Shown here one piece after another: positions 43,495-53,357 of a stretch of 64,000 bases of DNA; position 1 is the stretch's first letter; each line of letters begins with the position of its first letter. The stretch comes from Advenella mandrilli (GTDB taxonomy: Bacteria; Pseudomonadota; Gammaproteobacteria; Burkholderiales; Burkholderiaceae_B): assembly GCF_016595155.1 (NCBI RefSeq), contig NZ_JAENGP010000010.1, positions 62,001 to 126,000 of the forward strand. Reading direction: 5' to 3'. A model generated the notes under the pieces. The model had not been told where the DNA came from. It did no database searches and worked only from the letters and a program-made list of their open reading frames with translations. Both the position numbers and the translations under genes were made by a program.

Positions 43495-44081
43495 GCGAAA
43501 AGGTGAAAGCCAGGGCAAAACAAAAAAGTGTTCTTAAAGATGGTATGGATATTTCGCTGGCAAGCCAGATGATACAACTGGGTGCCCGCTTGCAGGTTCT
43601 TGAAGCAGAAACCGATTTAAGCAGTGACCGGCTTTCCCGGCTTTATCATGAGATCCATCACCGTTCTCCGCCCAAGGGTATGCTGCCTTATTCCACCGAC
43701 TGGTTTATGTCGTTTTACCAGAATATACATGCGACCCTGTTTTACAGCATTTACCTTAATCTGGTTAATAACACTGAAACACAGGGGATTCAGGCGGTTA
43801 TTGATGCTTACACGCTTTATCTTGAGCATGATGAAGTCAAACGTGCCTGGGACGAAAAAAGCAATGAGCCGGTATTAAGTTTTACCCGTGCCTGGATGCT
43901 GGTTCGGTTCTTTAAAAGCGAATTATTGCAAATGTCCATCTGTTCGCAATGCAATACTGCATTTGTGACCCACAAACACGAACTTGAAAACGGTTTTGTT
44001 TGTGTTATGTGTAAGCCCCCAGCCCGAATAGTAGGCATGCTTAACAAGCAGGCTGCCAGCTCTTATTACGGCAAATTTTAA
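43491..44081 (+). CDS. flhC: Flagellar master regulator FlhC
   Basis: At 196 residues (E. coli 192) FlhC carries the DNA-contacting part of FlhD4C2. The zinc site is Cys151, Cys154, Cys171 and Cys174 (CSQC, CVMC). LYHEIHHRSPPKGMLPYSTDWF is also diagnostic. The start is GTG, overlapping flhD by 4 bases, so the two are coupled. A 228-base gap holding a sigma-28-like promoter follows. Confidence 0.96.
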   Translation: MSEKVKARAKQKSVLKDGMDISLASQMIQLGARLQVLEAETDLSSDRLSRLYHEIHHRSPPKGMLPYSTDWFMSFYQNIHATLFYSIYLNLVNNTETQGIQAVIDAYTLYLEHDEVKRAWDEKSNEPVLSFTRAWMLVRFFKSELLQMSICSQCNTAFVTHKHELENGFVCVMCKPPARIVGMLNKQAASSYYGKF

Positions 44082-44204
44082 ACAGTTTCCCAAGAGCCGC
44101 TCTTGTTATAGATGATCGGCTTGCGCTGTGTTTGCTGACTTCTTTTATGTTTGTGCTGCAACCCGTTTTTGGCTGCTTCAATGGTCGTCTCATACGTTGA
44201 AAAT

Positions 44205-44231
44205 TAAATAAATGTAATTTATTGACGTTAA
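44205..44231 (+). promoter_or_regulatory. Sigma-28-like promoter before the Aer-type gene
   Basis: TAAA (44205-44208), 15 bases, then GACGTTAA (44224-44231) matches TAAA-N15-GCCGATAA at 10 of 12 positions. It lies 79 bases before the receptor start. The -10 ends in CGTTAA like the flgM promoter. A sigma-70 reading (TTGACG at 44223) has a poor -10. Confidence 0.5.
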
Positions 44232-44309
44232 GAAGTAATAGTAATACTGCACTGAAAACTATTAACAATTATTGGCTGACGTAAATAGCCTGGATGGATT
44301 GCCTGAATC

Positions 44310-45893
44310 ATGCGTAAGAATTTGCCTGTTAACGATATTGAAACCCTGGTCCAGGATGACCAGTACCTCATCTCCAAGACGGATCTCAAGGGGCGGATTA
44401 CTTACTGTAATCCGGCTTTTGTGGAAATTAGCGGCTTCGCCAGGGAAGAGTTGATCGGCAAGCCCCATAATATTATTCGGCATCCTGATATGCCAGAACT
44501 TGCGTTCCGGGATTTATGGGAAAGTGCGCAAAACAGGAAACCCTGGATCGGTCTGGTTAAAAACCGTCGCAAAGATGGCGGTTTTTATTGGGTATTAGCC
44601 AACGTGACACCTATCTTTCAGAATAATGAAGTGAGTGGTTATGCCTCAGTCAGGGTCAAGGCCGATCCTGAAAGTATCGCCAAGGCCGAGACCTTTTACA
44701 GGCAGATTAATAATGGCGAGAAAATTCCTTATACGATCAAGCAAGGCCAGAAAGTGCCTTTGGGGATTCGTCGGGTATTTGCCCGCGTTAGCCGTATTTT
44801 TCAAAAAGGATTCGCGCCTGGTCTGATGAGGCTGGGATTGCTGTCGGTAGTGGGCATGGTGTTTCCGGTATGGGTGGCGGTTACACAAACGCAATTGCCG
44901 GGTGGTAACACAACGCTGTTTGGGATTATGGCTTTGTTTGTTTTGGCCATCGTGCTGCTGTCCATGAAGCTGGCCAGTCAGATCAAGCGGCCTATCGTTG
45001 GTGCGGCAGATATTATTCGCCAGATTTCAGCGGGCAACCTGAATAATAGCGTGGATTCAATTCCGAAAAACGAGATGGGTGAGTTGTATTACTTTCTGGA
45101 TATGATGCGAAAGGCGCTGATCGGCATTAGTGGAGAGGTTATGTCCGGTGCGGATGCCAACTCTATGATTGTAACGACATTGCAGAAAAACAGCCAGACG
45201 CTGGCCATGCAAACGGAAGATCAGGCGGCATCGCTGCAGGAAACGGCAGCCAGCCTTGAAGAGTTAACCGTCACCGTCAGGCAAAATGCCGAGAATGCGC
45301 GTTCAGCCAACACGATTGCCCTGGATGGATTGCGGGTGGCCGAAAATGGCAGTGACAAGGTCAATCAGGTGGTTCGCTCCATGGAAGAGATGAACGACAG
45401 TTCAAGAAAAATTGAAAGCATTGTCAAAATTATTGAGGATATTGCCTTCCAGACCAACCTGCTGGCGATTAATGCCAGTGTGGAATCAGCCCGTGCGGGT
45501 GAGGCCGGGCGCGGGTTTGGTGTGGTGGCCGCTGAGGTACGTAATTTATCTCAAAAAAGCTCTGAGGCCGCCAAGGAAATCAAGGCTTTGGTGCTTGCTT
45601 CGGTAGAGGACGTGACGCAAAGTTCGCGCCTGGCAGAAGAAGCGGGCAGTGTCATGAAAGAGATTATGGATTCGGTGCAGGGCATGGTGAATATCATGGC
45701 TGAAATTTCCACCGCATCGGTTGAGCAATCAAGTGGTTTGCAACAAATCAACCTGGCGGTTAATCAGATGGATAACGCCGTCCATCAGAACTCGGCGATG
45801 GTGCAAAACCTGTCACAAACCTCTGTCGAACTTGGGCAGCAGGCGCAAGAGCTCAAGCAATCCATTGGTGTGCTTAATAATATGCAGGGTTAA
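44310..45893 (+). CDS. aer: Aer-type PAS-domain methyl-accepting chemotaxis protein
   Basis: The 527-residue protein has an N-terminal PAS domain (about 12-115), a membrane hairpin (about 171-192 and 203-220), a HAMP segment and an MCP signalling domain with the tip near [20 protein letters not shown]. Arg57, His58 and Asp60 in IIRHPDMP fall at the positions of the FAD-binding residues in E. coli Aer, so it is probably an aerotaxis or redox sensor. The C-terminus (IGVLNNMQG) lacks the NWETF-type pentapeptide for CheR. It is the only receptor gene in the locus. Confidence 0.92.
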   Translation: MRKNLPVNDIETLVQDDQYLISKTDLKGRITYCNPAFVEISGFAREELIGKPHNIIRHPDMPELAFRDLWESAQNRKPWIGLVKNRRKDGGFYWVLANVTPIFQNNEVSGYASVRVKADPESIAKAETFYRQINNGEKIPYTIKQGQKVPLGIRRVFARVSRIFQKGFAPGLMRLGLLSVVGMVFPVWVAVTQTQLPGGNTTLFGIMALFVLAIVLLSMKLASQIKRPIVGAADIIRQISAGNLNNSVDSIPKNEMGELYYFLDMMRKALIGISGEVMSGADANSMIVTTLQKNSQTLAMQTEDQAASLQETAASLEELTVTVRQNAENARSANTIALDGLRVAENGSDKVNQVVRSMEEMNDSSRKIESIVKIIEDIAFQTNLLAINASVESARAGEAGRGFGVVAAEVRNLSQKSSEAAKEIKALVLASVEDVTQSSRLAEEAGSVMKEIMDSVQGMVNIMAEISTASVEQSSGLQQINLAVNQMDNAVHQNSAMVQNLSQTSVELGQQAQELKQSIGVLNNMQG

Positions 45894-46017
45894 GCCAGGC
45901 TAAATGCAGAAGTAAGGCGGTTTTAGTTGGCTATTCTATTCAATGGCTGGGGCGCCCTGCCAGTAAAATGATATTTTGGTCAGTTTTGGTGCCTTCGGGT
46001 GCGGGTAAGGGGCTAGC

Positions 46018-46881
46018 GTGTTAGTCGTCATTGGATACAGTATTGTATTAGTTTGTGTTTTTGGGGCCTATGTTGGTATGGGCGGGCACCTTAGTGCCCT
46101 TTTTCAGCCTCTTGAGCTGGTTCTTATTGGTGGTGCTGCACTGGGTGCCTACGTGGCTGCCAATAATATGCGTTCAGTCAAACAGTTGGGTAACAGCCTG
46201 GCGCGGCTTTTCAGAAAGAATAAATATGACAAGGCGCTCTATCTGGAAATTCTTTCCTGCCTTTTTGTCCTGACCCGAAAAGCCAAAAGTGAAGGCAAGA
46301 ATGTGATTGAAGCGCATATTGAAGCGCCCCATGAAAGTGATGTTTTTAGCCAGTTCCCCATGGTGCTTAATGATCCAAGAGTGCTGAATTTTATCTGTGA
46401 TTATTTCCGAATGATTATCACCAGTAACATGAGCGCTTTTGAGCTTGAGCAGCTCATGGATGAGGAAATTGATACCTATCGCCACGAAATGAACGTGCCG
46501 GTAAAAGGCCTCAAGGCAGTGGGTGACGGTCTTCCGGCTTTTGGGATTGTGGCCGCCGTTCTGGGGGTCGTTAAGGCACTGGCATCAATTGACCAGCCAC
46601 CGGCTATTTTAGGAGACCTGATTTCCAAAGCAATGGTGGGGACTTTTCTGGGAATTTTAATGGCATACGGCTTTGTCTATCCCGTCGCCGATGCCATCGA
46701 GCGACGAAATAACGAAAGCTATAAGACATTGGAATGCATCAAGGTCACTTTGCTTGCCTATATGCACGGCTATTTGCCTGCTGTTGCAGTTGAATTTGGT
46801 CGTAAAGTCCTGTTTTCTTCGGTTCGCCCTTCATTTACGGAGCTTGATGAACAGGTCCAATTGTCCAAATCTTCCAAGTAA
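46018..46881 (+). CDS. motA: Flagellar stator protein MotA
   Basis: MotA with MotB forms the proton channel that drives the rotor. The 287-residue protein (E. coli 295) has four membrane segments: GYSIVLVCVFGAYVGMGG, LVLIGGAALGAYVAA, then PAFGIVAAVLGVVKALA and VGTFLGILMAYGFVYPVA, the last two carrying the conserved prolines. The cytoplasmic loop has the charged residues that contact FliG. The start is GTG with AAGGGG before it. motB follows 9 bases on. Confidence 0.96.
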   Translation: MLVVIGYSIVLVCVFGAYVGMGGHLSALFQPLELVLIGGAALGAYVAANNMRSVKQLGNSLARLFRKNKYDKALYLEILSCLFVLTRKAKSEGKNVIEAHIEAPHESDVFSQFPMVLNDPRVLNFICDYFRMIITSNMSAFELEQLMDEEIDTYRHEMNVPVKGLKAVGDGLPAFGIVAAVLGVVKALASIDQPPAILGDLISKAMVGTFLGILMAYGFVYPVADAIERRNNESYKTLECIKVTLLAYMHGYLPAVAVEFGRKVLFSSVRPSFTELDEQVQLSKSSK

Positions 46882-46890
46882 ACATAAAGT

Positions 46891-48675
46891 ATGTCAGGTA
46901 ATGCGCCCCGTATAGTTATCCGGAAAAAACGCACTTCTCACGAAGAGGGGCATTCAAGTGGTTCATGGAAAATTGCTTATGCAGACTTCATGACGGCCAT
47001 GATGGCTTTTTTTCTGGTGATGTGGATTTTGTCGCTGGTGCCAAAAAGCGAGCTTAAAGATCTGGCGGATTATTTCAGGCGACCGCTTATTTCAGCTGTA
47101 ACCGGTGATCCTTATGTGCCAGCCAGTCGAAACGTGATTCCTGGCGGAGGTACGCCATCTCCCATTCCCACTAAAAGTGCCTTACAAGAAATTACTTCCC
47201 TGATTCCGCAAGTCAGTCGAAGTGAGCAGAGTGAAGATAGCGAGCGTCTGGAAAACCTGAAACGCAATGTCGATTTGCAAATAGAAAACAATCCGACTCT
47301 GAAGAATTTCAAGCCACAAATGGTCATGGACATGACGCCAGAGGGATTGCGTATTCAAATTCTGGATAATCAGCAGCAACCCATGTTTGCCACGGGTAGC
47401 GCGCAGCTTAACCCGGAAATGATTTACATCCTTAAAGAACTCGCGCCCTTGCTTAATGACATGCCCAACGGGATTTCCATTGGCGGCCATACCGATGCCA
47501 CCCAATATGTAACCGGTGAGCATGCATATAGTAATTGGGAGCTGTCAGCCGACCGGGCCAATTCTGCCCGGCAGGCGTTGGTGAATAACGGTCTGTCTGA
47601 AAGCAAGATAAGACGCATACTGGGCTTGTCGTCAACGATTAACCTGGTTAAGGATGATCCCTATTCACCGATTAACCGGCGCATCAGCATCGTGGTGCTG
47701 AATCATAAAGCCGAACAAGTGCTTGAGAAAATGAATGCTTCGCCTGGTTTGAAGCAGGAAGATCTGGATGCAAGATTGCAACATGCAAAAGACAGGCACG
47801 AGACTCCCTCCGTTTCTTCGTTAAGTAGCGTACACCCCCCCCTTTCTTCCTCGATTAATTCTGCAACCCTTGCCCAGGTTCCCAAAGCCCAGTCTGATTC
47901 ATCTGCCCGTCAGGTGTTTATCCCGTTACCGGGTATGGTTTCGGTGGTGAATAAGGTGCTTGCCGATCCTGTTGTTGCGGGGCAGGCGGATAGTGAGCAG
48001 GCAGACAGTGAAAAGGCGGTTCAGTTGGTTCAGGGCCTGGGTGACAGTGGGTATGACATTGAAAAGATAATGCCTTCTCCTTCTATAGGCAAGCAGGAAA
48101 ATATTTTGTGGCAGACAGCCGATACAGTTGTGGGCTCCCTGCTGGGAACCGCAACGGCAGCGATTCCTCCCTCATCGGGGGCAGGGCAGGTTTCAACCAC
48201 CTCGCTGGTTTCACAAAATAAAAACCGGAATCTGATTGAACCAGTAAAGAAAATTGAAAACCCTGCCGTTAATGTAAGCAGGAGGGTTGAAAACTCGCCT
48301 GCGACTGATGTAACGGGCAAGGATCCGGTATTTGTGAAGAAGGCGAATCCAGCGAAGACAGCGGAGCCAGTGAAAAAAGTAGCGCCTGCGAAAAAAGCAG
48401 AGCCAGTGAGGAAAACCGCTTCCGGGAAGAAACCCGCATCAACGACGAAAGCGTCTCCAGCCAAGAGCGCCAGTTCAGAGATGAGCGTCGCTGCAGAGAA
48501 GAAGGGCATCGTCGCAAAGCAGGGAGTGCCTCCACCCAAGGCAAGTACGGTGTCGTCTGTAAGTAAAAGCGGCTCCGGGAGTAATTCCGGCATGGCCAAA
48601 ACGGGCCCATCGACCAGAGCGGTTGATACGGAAATTGATCTCAGGAGCATTCTTCTTAACAATTTTTATCAGTGA
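46891..48675 (+). CDS. motB: Flagellar stator protein MotB with long C-terminal tail
   Basis: The first 270 residues are normal MotB: a membrane helix with the proton-carrying Asp32 (YADFMTAMMAFFLVMWI), the plug, and the OmpA-like peptidoglycan-binding domain (GGHTDATQY, ELSADRANSARQAL, INRRISIVVL). The protein then continues to 594 residues against 308 in E. coli. The extra part (about 275-594) is Ser/Ala/Pro-rich. From about 480 it becomes Lys-rich with repeats such as AEPVKK and AEPVRK. It would lie in the periplasm. The stop overlaps the cheA GTG by 4 bases. Confidence 0.93.
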   Translation: MSGNAPRIVIRKKRTSHEEGHSSGSWKIAYADFMTAMMAFFLVMWILSLVPKSELKDLADYFRRPLISAVTGDPYVPASRNVIPGGGTPSPIPTKSALQEITSLIPQVSRSEQSEDSERLENLKRNVDLQIENNPTLKNFKPQMVMDMTPEGLRIQILDNQQQPMFATGSAQLNPEMIYILKELAPLLNDMPNGISIGGHTDATQYVTGEHAYSNWELSADRANSARQALVNNGLSESKIRRILGLSSTINLVKDDPYSPINRRISIVVLNHKAEQVLEKMNASPGLKQEDLDARLQHAKDRHETPSVSSLSSVHPPLSSSINSATLAQVPKAQSDSSARQVFIPLPGMVSVVNKVLADPVVAGQADSEQADSEKAVQLVQGLGDSGYDIEKIMPSPSIGKQENILWQTADTVVGSLLGTATAAIPPSSGAGQVSTTSLVSQNKNRNLIEPVKKIENPAVNVSRRVENSPATDVTGKDPVFVKKANPAKTAEPVKKVAPAKKAEPVRKTASGKKPASTTKASPAKSASSEMSVAAEKKGIVAKQGVPPPKASTVSSVSKSGSGSNSGMAKTGPSTRAVDTEIDLRSILLNNFYQ

Positions 48676-50915
48676 CAGACAAGTATATGAGCAGCCCAGA
48701 TTTAAGTGAGTTTCATGATACGTTTTTTGATGAGGCCCAAGAGCTTCTCCAGGGTATGGAGCAGACCTTGCTGTCGCTGGATCCCGAGTCGCCTGATCAC
48801 GAATCACTGAATGCGATTTTTCGCTGCGCCCATTCCATCAAGGGTGGGGCGGCGGCTTTTGGTGTTTTTGATGACCTGGTTAGCACCACGCATAAACTGG
48901 AAAATATTCTTGATCTGGTCCGCAATGGAAAAATGCCCCTGACGCATGAGGCGATTAGTGTTTTTTTAAAAGCCAAAGATGTGTTGTGGGACTTGGTACA
49001 GGCTTACCGGGAGCAGCAGGTGCCAAGCAGTGAAAGTGCCCAGGCGCTGCTGGTCATGTTGCAGCAACTGGGTGAGGCAAAGCAGCCAGAAACAAAACCT
49101 GTTGTTACTGCAGTACAAGAAGCAAATCAGGTGATTGAAGCGGCTAAGGCGCATAAAAATAAGCCAGAAGAGAAAGCTGAAGAAATACCGGAAGTTGAGA
49201 TTCCTGAAGGCGAAAAGCGGTTAAAAGTCACCTTGATCGACGTATTGGAAAAAGACCGTTTGTCCTTGCATAATGAATTGGGCATCATGGGGACGCATAT
49301 CCGGCAATCAAATTCGGGCAATGAATATTACTATTGGATAAGCTCTGCCTTGCCGCCCGAAGATATTATTGCCGTGTGCTGTTTTGTGATTGATGAAGCA
49401 CAAATTAAAGTGGAAGAAGACGTATTGGCGGCACCAGAGCCCGCTACGCAGTCTTCGGTCGCTACACCGGTAACGTCCGCACCAACGCAAGAGGCTTCAC
49501 TTGTAGCTCAGGCACAAGCCAAGCCGGCATCAGGCGCGAACAATAGCCAAAATGAACCAATCCCGTCATTAGCGGCAGGCAATGCCGTTGCTGCAACCAC
49601 GCCTGCAGCGACCCCTGAAACCACGCTCACGGCAAAAACCGTCAGTGAGGCATCGGTAAAACAGCCGCAGCCCAAAACTGCAGCCGCGAATAAAGAAAGC
49701 GGCACAATCCGGGTGCCTATTCAGAAAGTGGATCAACTGGTTAACCAGGTGGGTGAAATGGTGATCAACCAATCTATCCTGATGCAGGCCAATCAGTCAC
49801 TGGACCCAATTGAGCACGCTTCGCTAATACAGGATATTGAGCATATGGGCAGTGCCTTACGTACCATGCAAGAGGCGATCATGACCTTGCGCATGATGCC
49901 CATGGATTACGCTTTCGGACGCTTTCCCCGACTGGTGCGGGAAACGGCGGGAAAACTGGGCAAGCAGATTGAACTGGTTACCAAGGGTGGAGGAACCGAA
50001 CTGGACAAGGGCTTGATCGAGCGCATGATAGACCCTTTGACCCATCTGATTCGTAACAGTATTGATCATGGTATTGAAATGCCCGACCTGCGCATGGCGG
50101 CAGATAAAGACCCATTGGGCAAAATTACCATTAGTGCGCAACATCAGGGCGGACGTATTATTATCGAGGTCATTGACGATGGCGCAGGGATGGATCGTGA
50201 AAAACTGATTAATAAAGCGATTGAAAAAGGACTGCCTGCCTCGCACAATATGACCGATGATCAGGCCTTCATGCTTATTTTCGAAGCCGGGTTTTCTACC
50301 GCAGAAAAAGTGACGGATGTATCCGGCCGTGGTGTCGGCATGGATGTCGTCAAGCGCAATATCCAGGAGCTGGGCGGACTCACGCAGATTGAATCCGAAA
50401 AGGGCAAGGGCACCACCATCCGGATCTCATTGCCACTTACGCTAGCTATTATGGATGGTATGACGGTGCAGTCCGGGAATGAACGATTTGTCCTTTCTTT
50501 AAGCCATATTGTTGAATGCCTGCAACCGACGGCTGATCAACTGCGCATGCTTGAGGAAAACAAAGCCTTGCTGTTATTGCGCGGAGAGCATTTGCCCATT
50601 ATTAATTTATGGGAAATTTTTTCTATTCCCGATACAGAACGAGATCTGGAAAAATCTATTATTGCCGTTTTACAGGTCGGCAAAAGCCGCTATGCCTTGG
50701 CGGTAGATCAGCTGTTGGGGCAGCATCAGGTGGTTGTCAAAAACCTTGAAACACATTTCAAGCGGGTACCGTGCGTGTCCGGAGCCACCATTTTGGGTGA
50801 TGGCAGTGTAGCCCTGATTCTGGACGCGGCTGCCATTCTTGAGCAAAACAAGGTCGGATTGGCGGCTTACGGTTCGGGATTCAATACCCCTGTACTACAA
50901 CAAGAGAGAGTTTAA
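48672..50915 (+). CDS. cheA: Chemotaxis histidine kinase CheA
   Basis: CheA phosphorylates CheY and CheB under receptor control. The 747-residue protein has P1 Hpt with His54 (CAHSIKGGAA), P2 at about 182-250 (response-regulator docking, ending DIIAVCCFVIDEAQIKVEED), an Ala/Pro/Thr-rich linker (about 250-340), P3 dimerisation (GTIRVPIQKVDQLVNQVGEM), the P4 ATPase (HLIRNSIDHGIE, DDGAGMDRE, GRGVGMDVV) and the P5 CheW-like domain. The start is GTG at 48672, overlapping motB; ATG at 48687 is an alternative. Confidence 0.96.
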   Translation: MTDKYMSSPDLSEFHDTFFDEAQELLQGMEQTLLSLDPESPDHESLNAIFRCAHSIKGGAAAFGVFDDLVSTTHKLENILDLVRNGKMPLTHEAISVFLKAKDVLWDLVQAYREQQVPSSESAQALLVMLQQLGEAKQPETKPVVTAVQEANQVIEAAKAHKNKPEEKAEEIPEVEIPEGEKRLKVTLIDVLEKDRLSLHNELGIMGTHIRQSNSGNEYYYWISSALPPEDIIAVCCFVIDEAQIKVEEDVLAAPEPATQSSVATPVTSAPTQEASLVAQAQAKPASGANNSQNEPIPSLAAGNAVAATTPAATPETTLTAKTVSEASVKQPQPKTAAANKESGTIRVPIQKVDQLVNQVGEMVINQSILMQANQSLDPIEHASLIQDIEHMGSALRTMQEAIMTLRMMPMDYAFGRFPRLVRETAGKLGKQIELVTKGGGTELDKGLIERMIDPLTHLIRNSIDHGIEMPDLRMAADKDPLGKITISAQHQGGRIIIEVIDDGAGMDREKLINKAIEKGLPASHNMTDDQAFMLIFEAGFSTAEKVTDVSGRGVGMDVVKRNIQELGGLTQIESEKGKGTTIRISLPLTLAIMDGMTVQSGNERFVLSLSHIVECLQPTADQLRMLEENKALLLLRGEHLPIINLWEIFSIPDTERDLEKSIIAVLQVGKSRYALAVDQLLGQHQVVVKNLETHFKRVPCVSGATILGDGSVALILDAAAILEQNKVGLAAYGSGFNTPVLQQERV

Positions 50916-50917
50916 GC

Positions 50918-51397
50918 ATGAGCCAGGAAAAAAAAGATGCGCTGAATTATCACTGTCTGGTGTTTTGTGTCGATGGACAGGAATTTGCCATTGATATTCT
51001 GAAAGTTCAGGAAATCAGGGAATATCAGCCAGTTAACGTGACACGCGTGGCGCATATGCCACCGTATATCCAGGGGCTGATTAACCTGCGTGGACAAATC
51101 ATTCCTATTATTGACCTTCGCATAAAACTAAGGGTTAGCGAAGTGGCGTACACCTCGCAAACCGTGGTGATTATTCTGGGTTTGTCGGACCGTATTGTGG
51201 GGATTGTGGTGGACAGCGTGTCAAATGTGGAGCTGATTGCTAAAAATACAATTGAGCCTCCTCCTAATGTTAATAATCCTGCCGCCTATTTAATTGGGCT
51301 TACCACTTACAAAGACCAATTGTTGCAAATTGTAGATGTTGAAAAACTGATTGATCATGAACACTGGACACTTAGTGACATTAGTCAGGAGGCTTGA
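50918..51397 (+). CDS. cheW: Chemotaxis coupling protein CheW
   Basis: CheW links receptors to CheA. At 159 residues (E. coli 167) it has one CheW domain: VFCVDGQEFAIDILKVQEIR, MPPYIQGLINLRGQIIPIIDLR and IVGIVVDSVSNV. The gene begins 2 bases after cheA. Its TGA shares one base with the cheR ATG. Confidence 0.96.
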   Translation: MSQEKKDALNYHCLVFCVDGQEFAIDILKVQEIREYQPVNVTRVAHMPPYIQGLINLRGQIIPIIDLRIKLRVSEVAYTSQTVVIILGLSDRIVGIVVDSVSNVELIAKNTIEPPPNVNNPAAYLIGLTTYKDQLLQIVDVEKLIDHEHWTLSDISQEA

Positions 51398-52218
51398 TGG
51401 ATACCCTGACAAGATCGATATGGACGGATGCCAATTATAAACATGCCTTGAAAATGCTTCATGATCGAAGCGGTATTATCGTGGGCGAGCACAAAATGAA
51501 ATCAAGCGAAAGGTTGCTTGAGGGCTTGCGCAAAGAGTTCGGTTTTGCATCTATTGATGATTTTCTCAATGCACTGGAAAAAGACAATGATCACGCAGGA
51601 TGGCCAGCGTTTATTAACAGTTTTACCATTAACCATACGGCCTTTTTCAGGGAACCGCATCACTTTGATATCCTGACCAAGTATATAGAAAAACACCGGA
51701 CTGATTGCGCCATGTGGTGTGCTTCCTGCTCTACCGGAGAAGAACCTTATTCCATGGCCATGGTGTTGAATGAAATAGTCGGAGAGCAGGCGGCTTGCTC
51801 CAAGATTGTTGCCACCGATATAGACAGCCAGGCGCTTAAAAGAGCCAAAGCAGGCATCTACAGCCTTGATAAATTATCAGGTATTTCCGAGGAACGCCTG
51901 CGCCGGCATTTTCTGAAAGGAAACAACCGTTTTGAGGGCAAGGCCAAAGTCAGGCCGGCATTAAGCGCCCGGGTAGAATTTTCTGAATTGAACCTGATGT
52001 CATTTTCATGGCCAAAACCGGCCATGTTTGATGTGATTTTCTGTCGCAATACCATGATCTATTTTGATCGTGACACGCAGGTGCGTTTGGTGGCTGATTT
52101 TGCCCGTGCCCTGAAGCCGGGGGGCTTGCTGTTTATCGGGCACTCCGAAACGCTGGCAACCACCACAGACCAATTTACCTTATTAGGTCAAACGGTATAT
52201 AAACGCAATAATCGTTAG
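51397..52218 (+). CDS. cheR: Chemoreceptor methyltransferase CheR
   Basis: CheR methylates receptor glutamates with SAM. The ATG at 51397 (AGGAGG upstream) gives 273 residues. An N-terminal helical domain is followed by the methyltransferase: INHTAFFREPHHFDIL, WCASCSTGEEPYSMAM (SAM loop), KIVATDIDSQAL, FDVIFCRNTMIYFD and GLLFIGHSE. The ATG shares a base with the cheW stop (TGATG). A TTG one codon earlier is less likely. Confidence 0.96.
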   Translation: MDTLTRSIWTDANYKHALKMLHDRSGIIVGEHKMKSSERLLEGLRKEFGFASIDDFLNALEKDNDHAGWPAFINSFTINHTAFFREPHHFDILTKYIEKHRTDCAMWCASCSTGEEPYSMAMVLNEIVGEQAACSKIVATDIDSQALKRAKAGIYSLDKLSGISEERLRRHFLKGNNRFEGKAKVRPALSARVEFSELNLMSFSWPKPAMFDVIFCRNTMIYFDRDTQVRLVADFARALKPGGLLFIGHSETLATTTDQFTLLGQTVYKRNNR

Positions 52219-52235
52219 TTTTAGCAAGAAGAAAT

Positions 52236-53318
52236 ATGACTGAGTTGAAAAAAGGATTGATCCGGGTGTTGTGTGTTGATGATTCAGCATTAATGCGCCG
52301 GATTATGACTGAAGTGATTAATGCGGAACCGGATATGGAGGTGGTGGGAACCGCCCCTGATCCGCTGGTGGCCCGGGATATGATCAAGCAATTGAATCCC
52401 GATGTGATTACGCTGGACGTGGAAATGCCCAAAATGGACGGGCTGGATTTTCTGGAACGCTTAATGCGCTTGCGTCCGATGCCGGTAGTTATGGTTTCTT
52501 CCCTGACCCAGAAAAATTCGGCTATTTCCTTGCGGGCTCTTGAATTGGGTGCGGTTGAAATTGTCGCCAAGCCCAATGCGCAGTCTGGTAAAACCCTTGA
52601 AGCCTATCAGCATGAAGTGGCTGATAAAATCCGTGCGGCCAGCCGGGCCAGGTTGAAGAAATATGTGGCACCCGGTCAAGAAGCACCGGTTATTAAAACA
52701 GCGGGAATCGCACATAATGTCAGGAATGACTGGGTGGTGGCGATTGGTTCATCAACAGGCGGTACTGAAGCATTGTCCAGGGTGTTAACTGGCTTGCCGC
52801 GTGAATGTCCGCCCATTGTCATTACCCAGCACATGCCGGCAGGGTTTACCGCTTCATTTGTAGAAAGACTTGATCGCACTTGCGCGCTAACCGTGCATGA
52901 GGCAAAAGGCGATGAGGTGCTTGAAAGCGGCCATGTTTACCTGGCACCAGGCAGTGTGGCGCATTTGGCCATTCGCAAGTCGGGGGGTGTTTACCGGACG
53001 GTGTTGATAGATTCTGAACCCGTCAACCGTCACCGGCCCTCGGTCGATGTCCTGTTTTCCAGTGTGGCCAAAGAGGCCGGCAAAAAAGCTACCGGGATTA
53101 TATTAACCGGGATGGGCAAGGATGGTGCGCAGGGTTTGCTGGAAATGCGCCAGGCCGGTGCCGATACGTTTGTGCAAAATGAAGCCACTTGCGTGGTGTA
53201 CGGTATGCCCGGAGAGGCCATGAATATTGGCGCTACCGATGAAGCGGTGGCCCTTGACCGGATAGGCGAACGTCTTTTCAAGGGGCTTGCCAAAGCACAG
53301 TTACCACTTAAGCGATAA
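52236..53318 (+). CDS. cheB: Chemotaxis methylesterase CheB
   Basis: CheB removes methyl groups and deamidates receptors when phosphorylated. In the 360-residue protein the receiver domain has Asp61 (ITLDVEMPKMDG), and the esterase triad is Ser173 (GSSTGGTEAL), His199 (TQHMPAGFT) and Asp296 (GMGKDGAQGL). The length is normal. It follows cheR by 17 bases. The usual order cheR-cheD-cheB lacks cheD here. Confidence 0.96.
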   Translation: MTELKKGLIRVLCVDDSALMRRIMTEVINAEPDMEVVGTAPDPLVARDMIKQLNPDVITLDVEMPKMDGLDFLERLMRLRPMPVVMVSSLTQKNSAISLRALELGAVEIVAKPNAQSGKTLEAYQHEVADKIRAASRARLKKYVAPGQEAPVIKTAGIAHNVRNDWVVAIGSSTGGTEALSRVLTGLPRECPPIVITQHMPAGFTASFVERLDRTCALTVHEAKGDEVLESGHVYLAPGSVAHLAIRKSGGVYRTVLIDSEPVNRHRPSVDVLFSSVAKEAGKKATGIILTGMGKDGAQGLLEMRQAGADTFVQNEATCVVYGMPGEAMNIGATDEAVALDRIGERLFKGLAKAQLPLKR

Positions 53319-53357
53319 TAAATAATGTTGAACATTTAAAATTAGGATAAACGTTGT

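Noticed and set aside
48242-48270. Possible sigma-28 promoter TAAA-N16-GCCGTTAA within motB, before cheA
   Set aside because: The spacer is one base longer than the consensus, and it lies more than 400 bases before cheA inside coding sequence. Insufficient support.
48030-48662. 210-codon minus-strand ORF opposite the motB tail
   Set aside because: Its length reflects the biased codon pattern of the Lys/Ala-rich tail read in reverse. The plus frame continues MotB without interruption.
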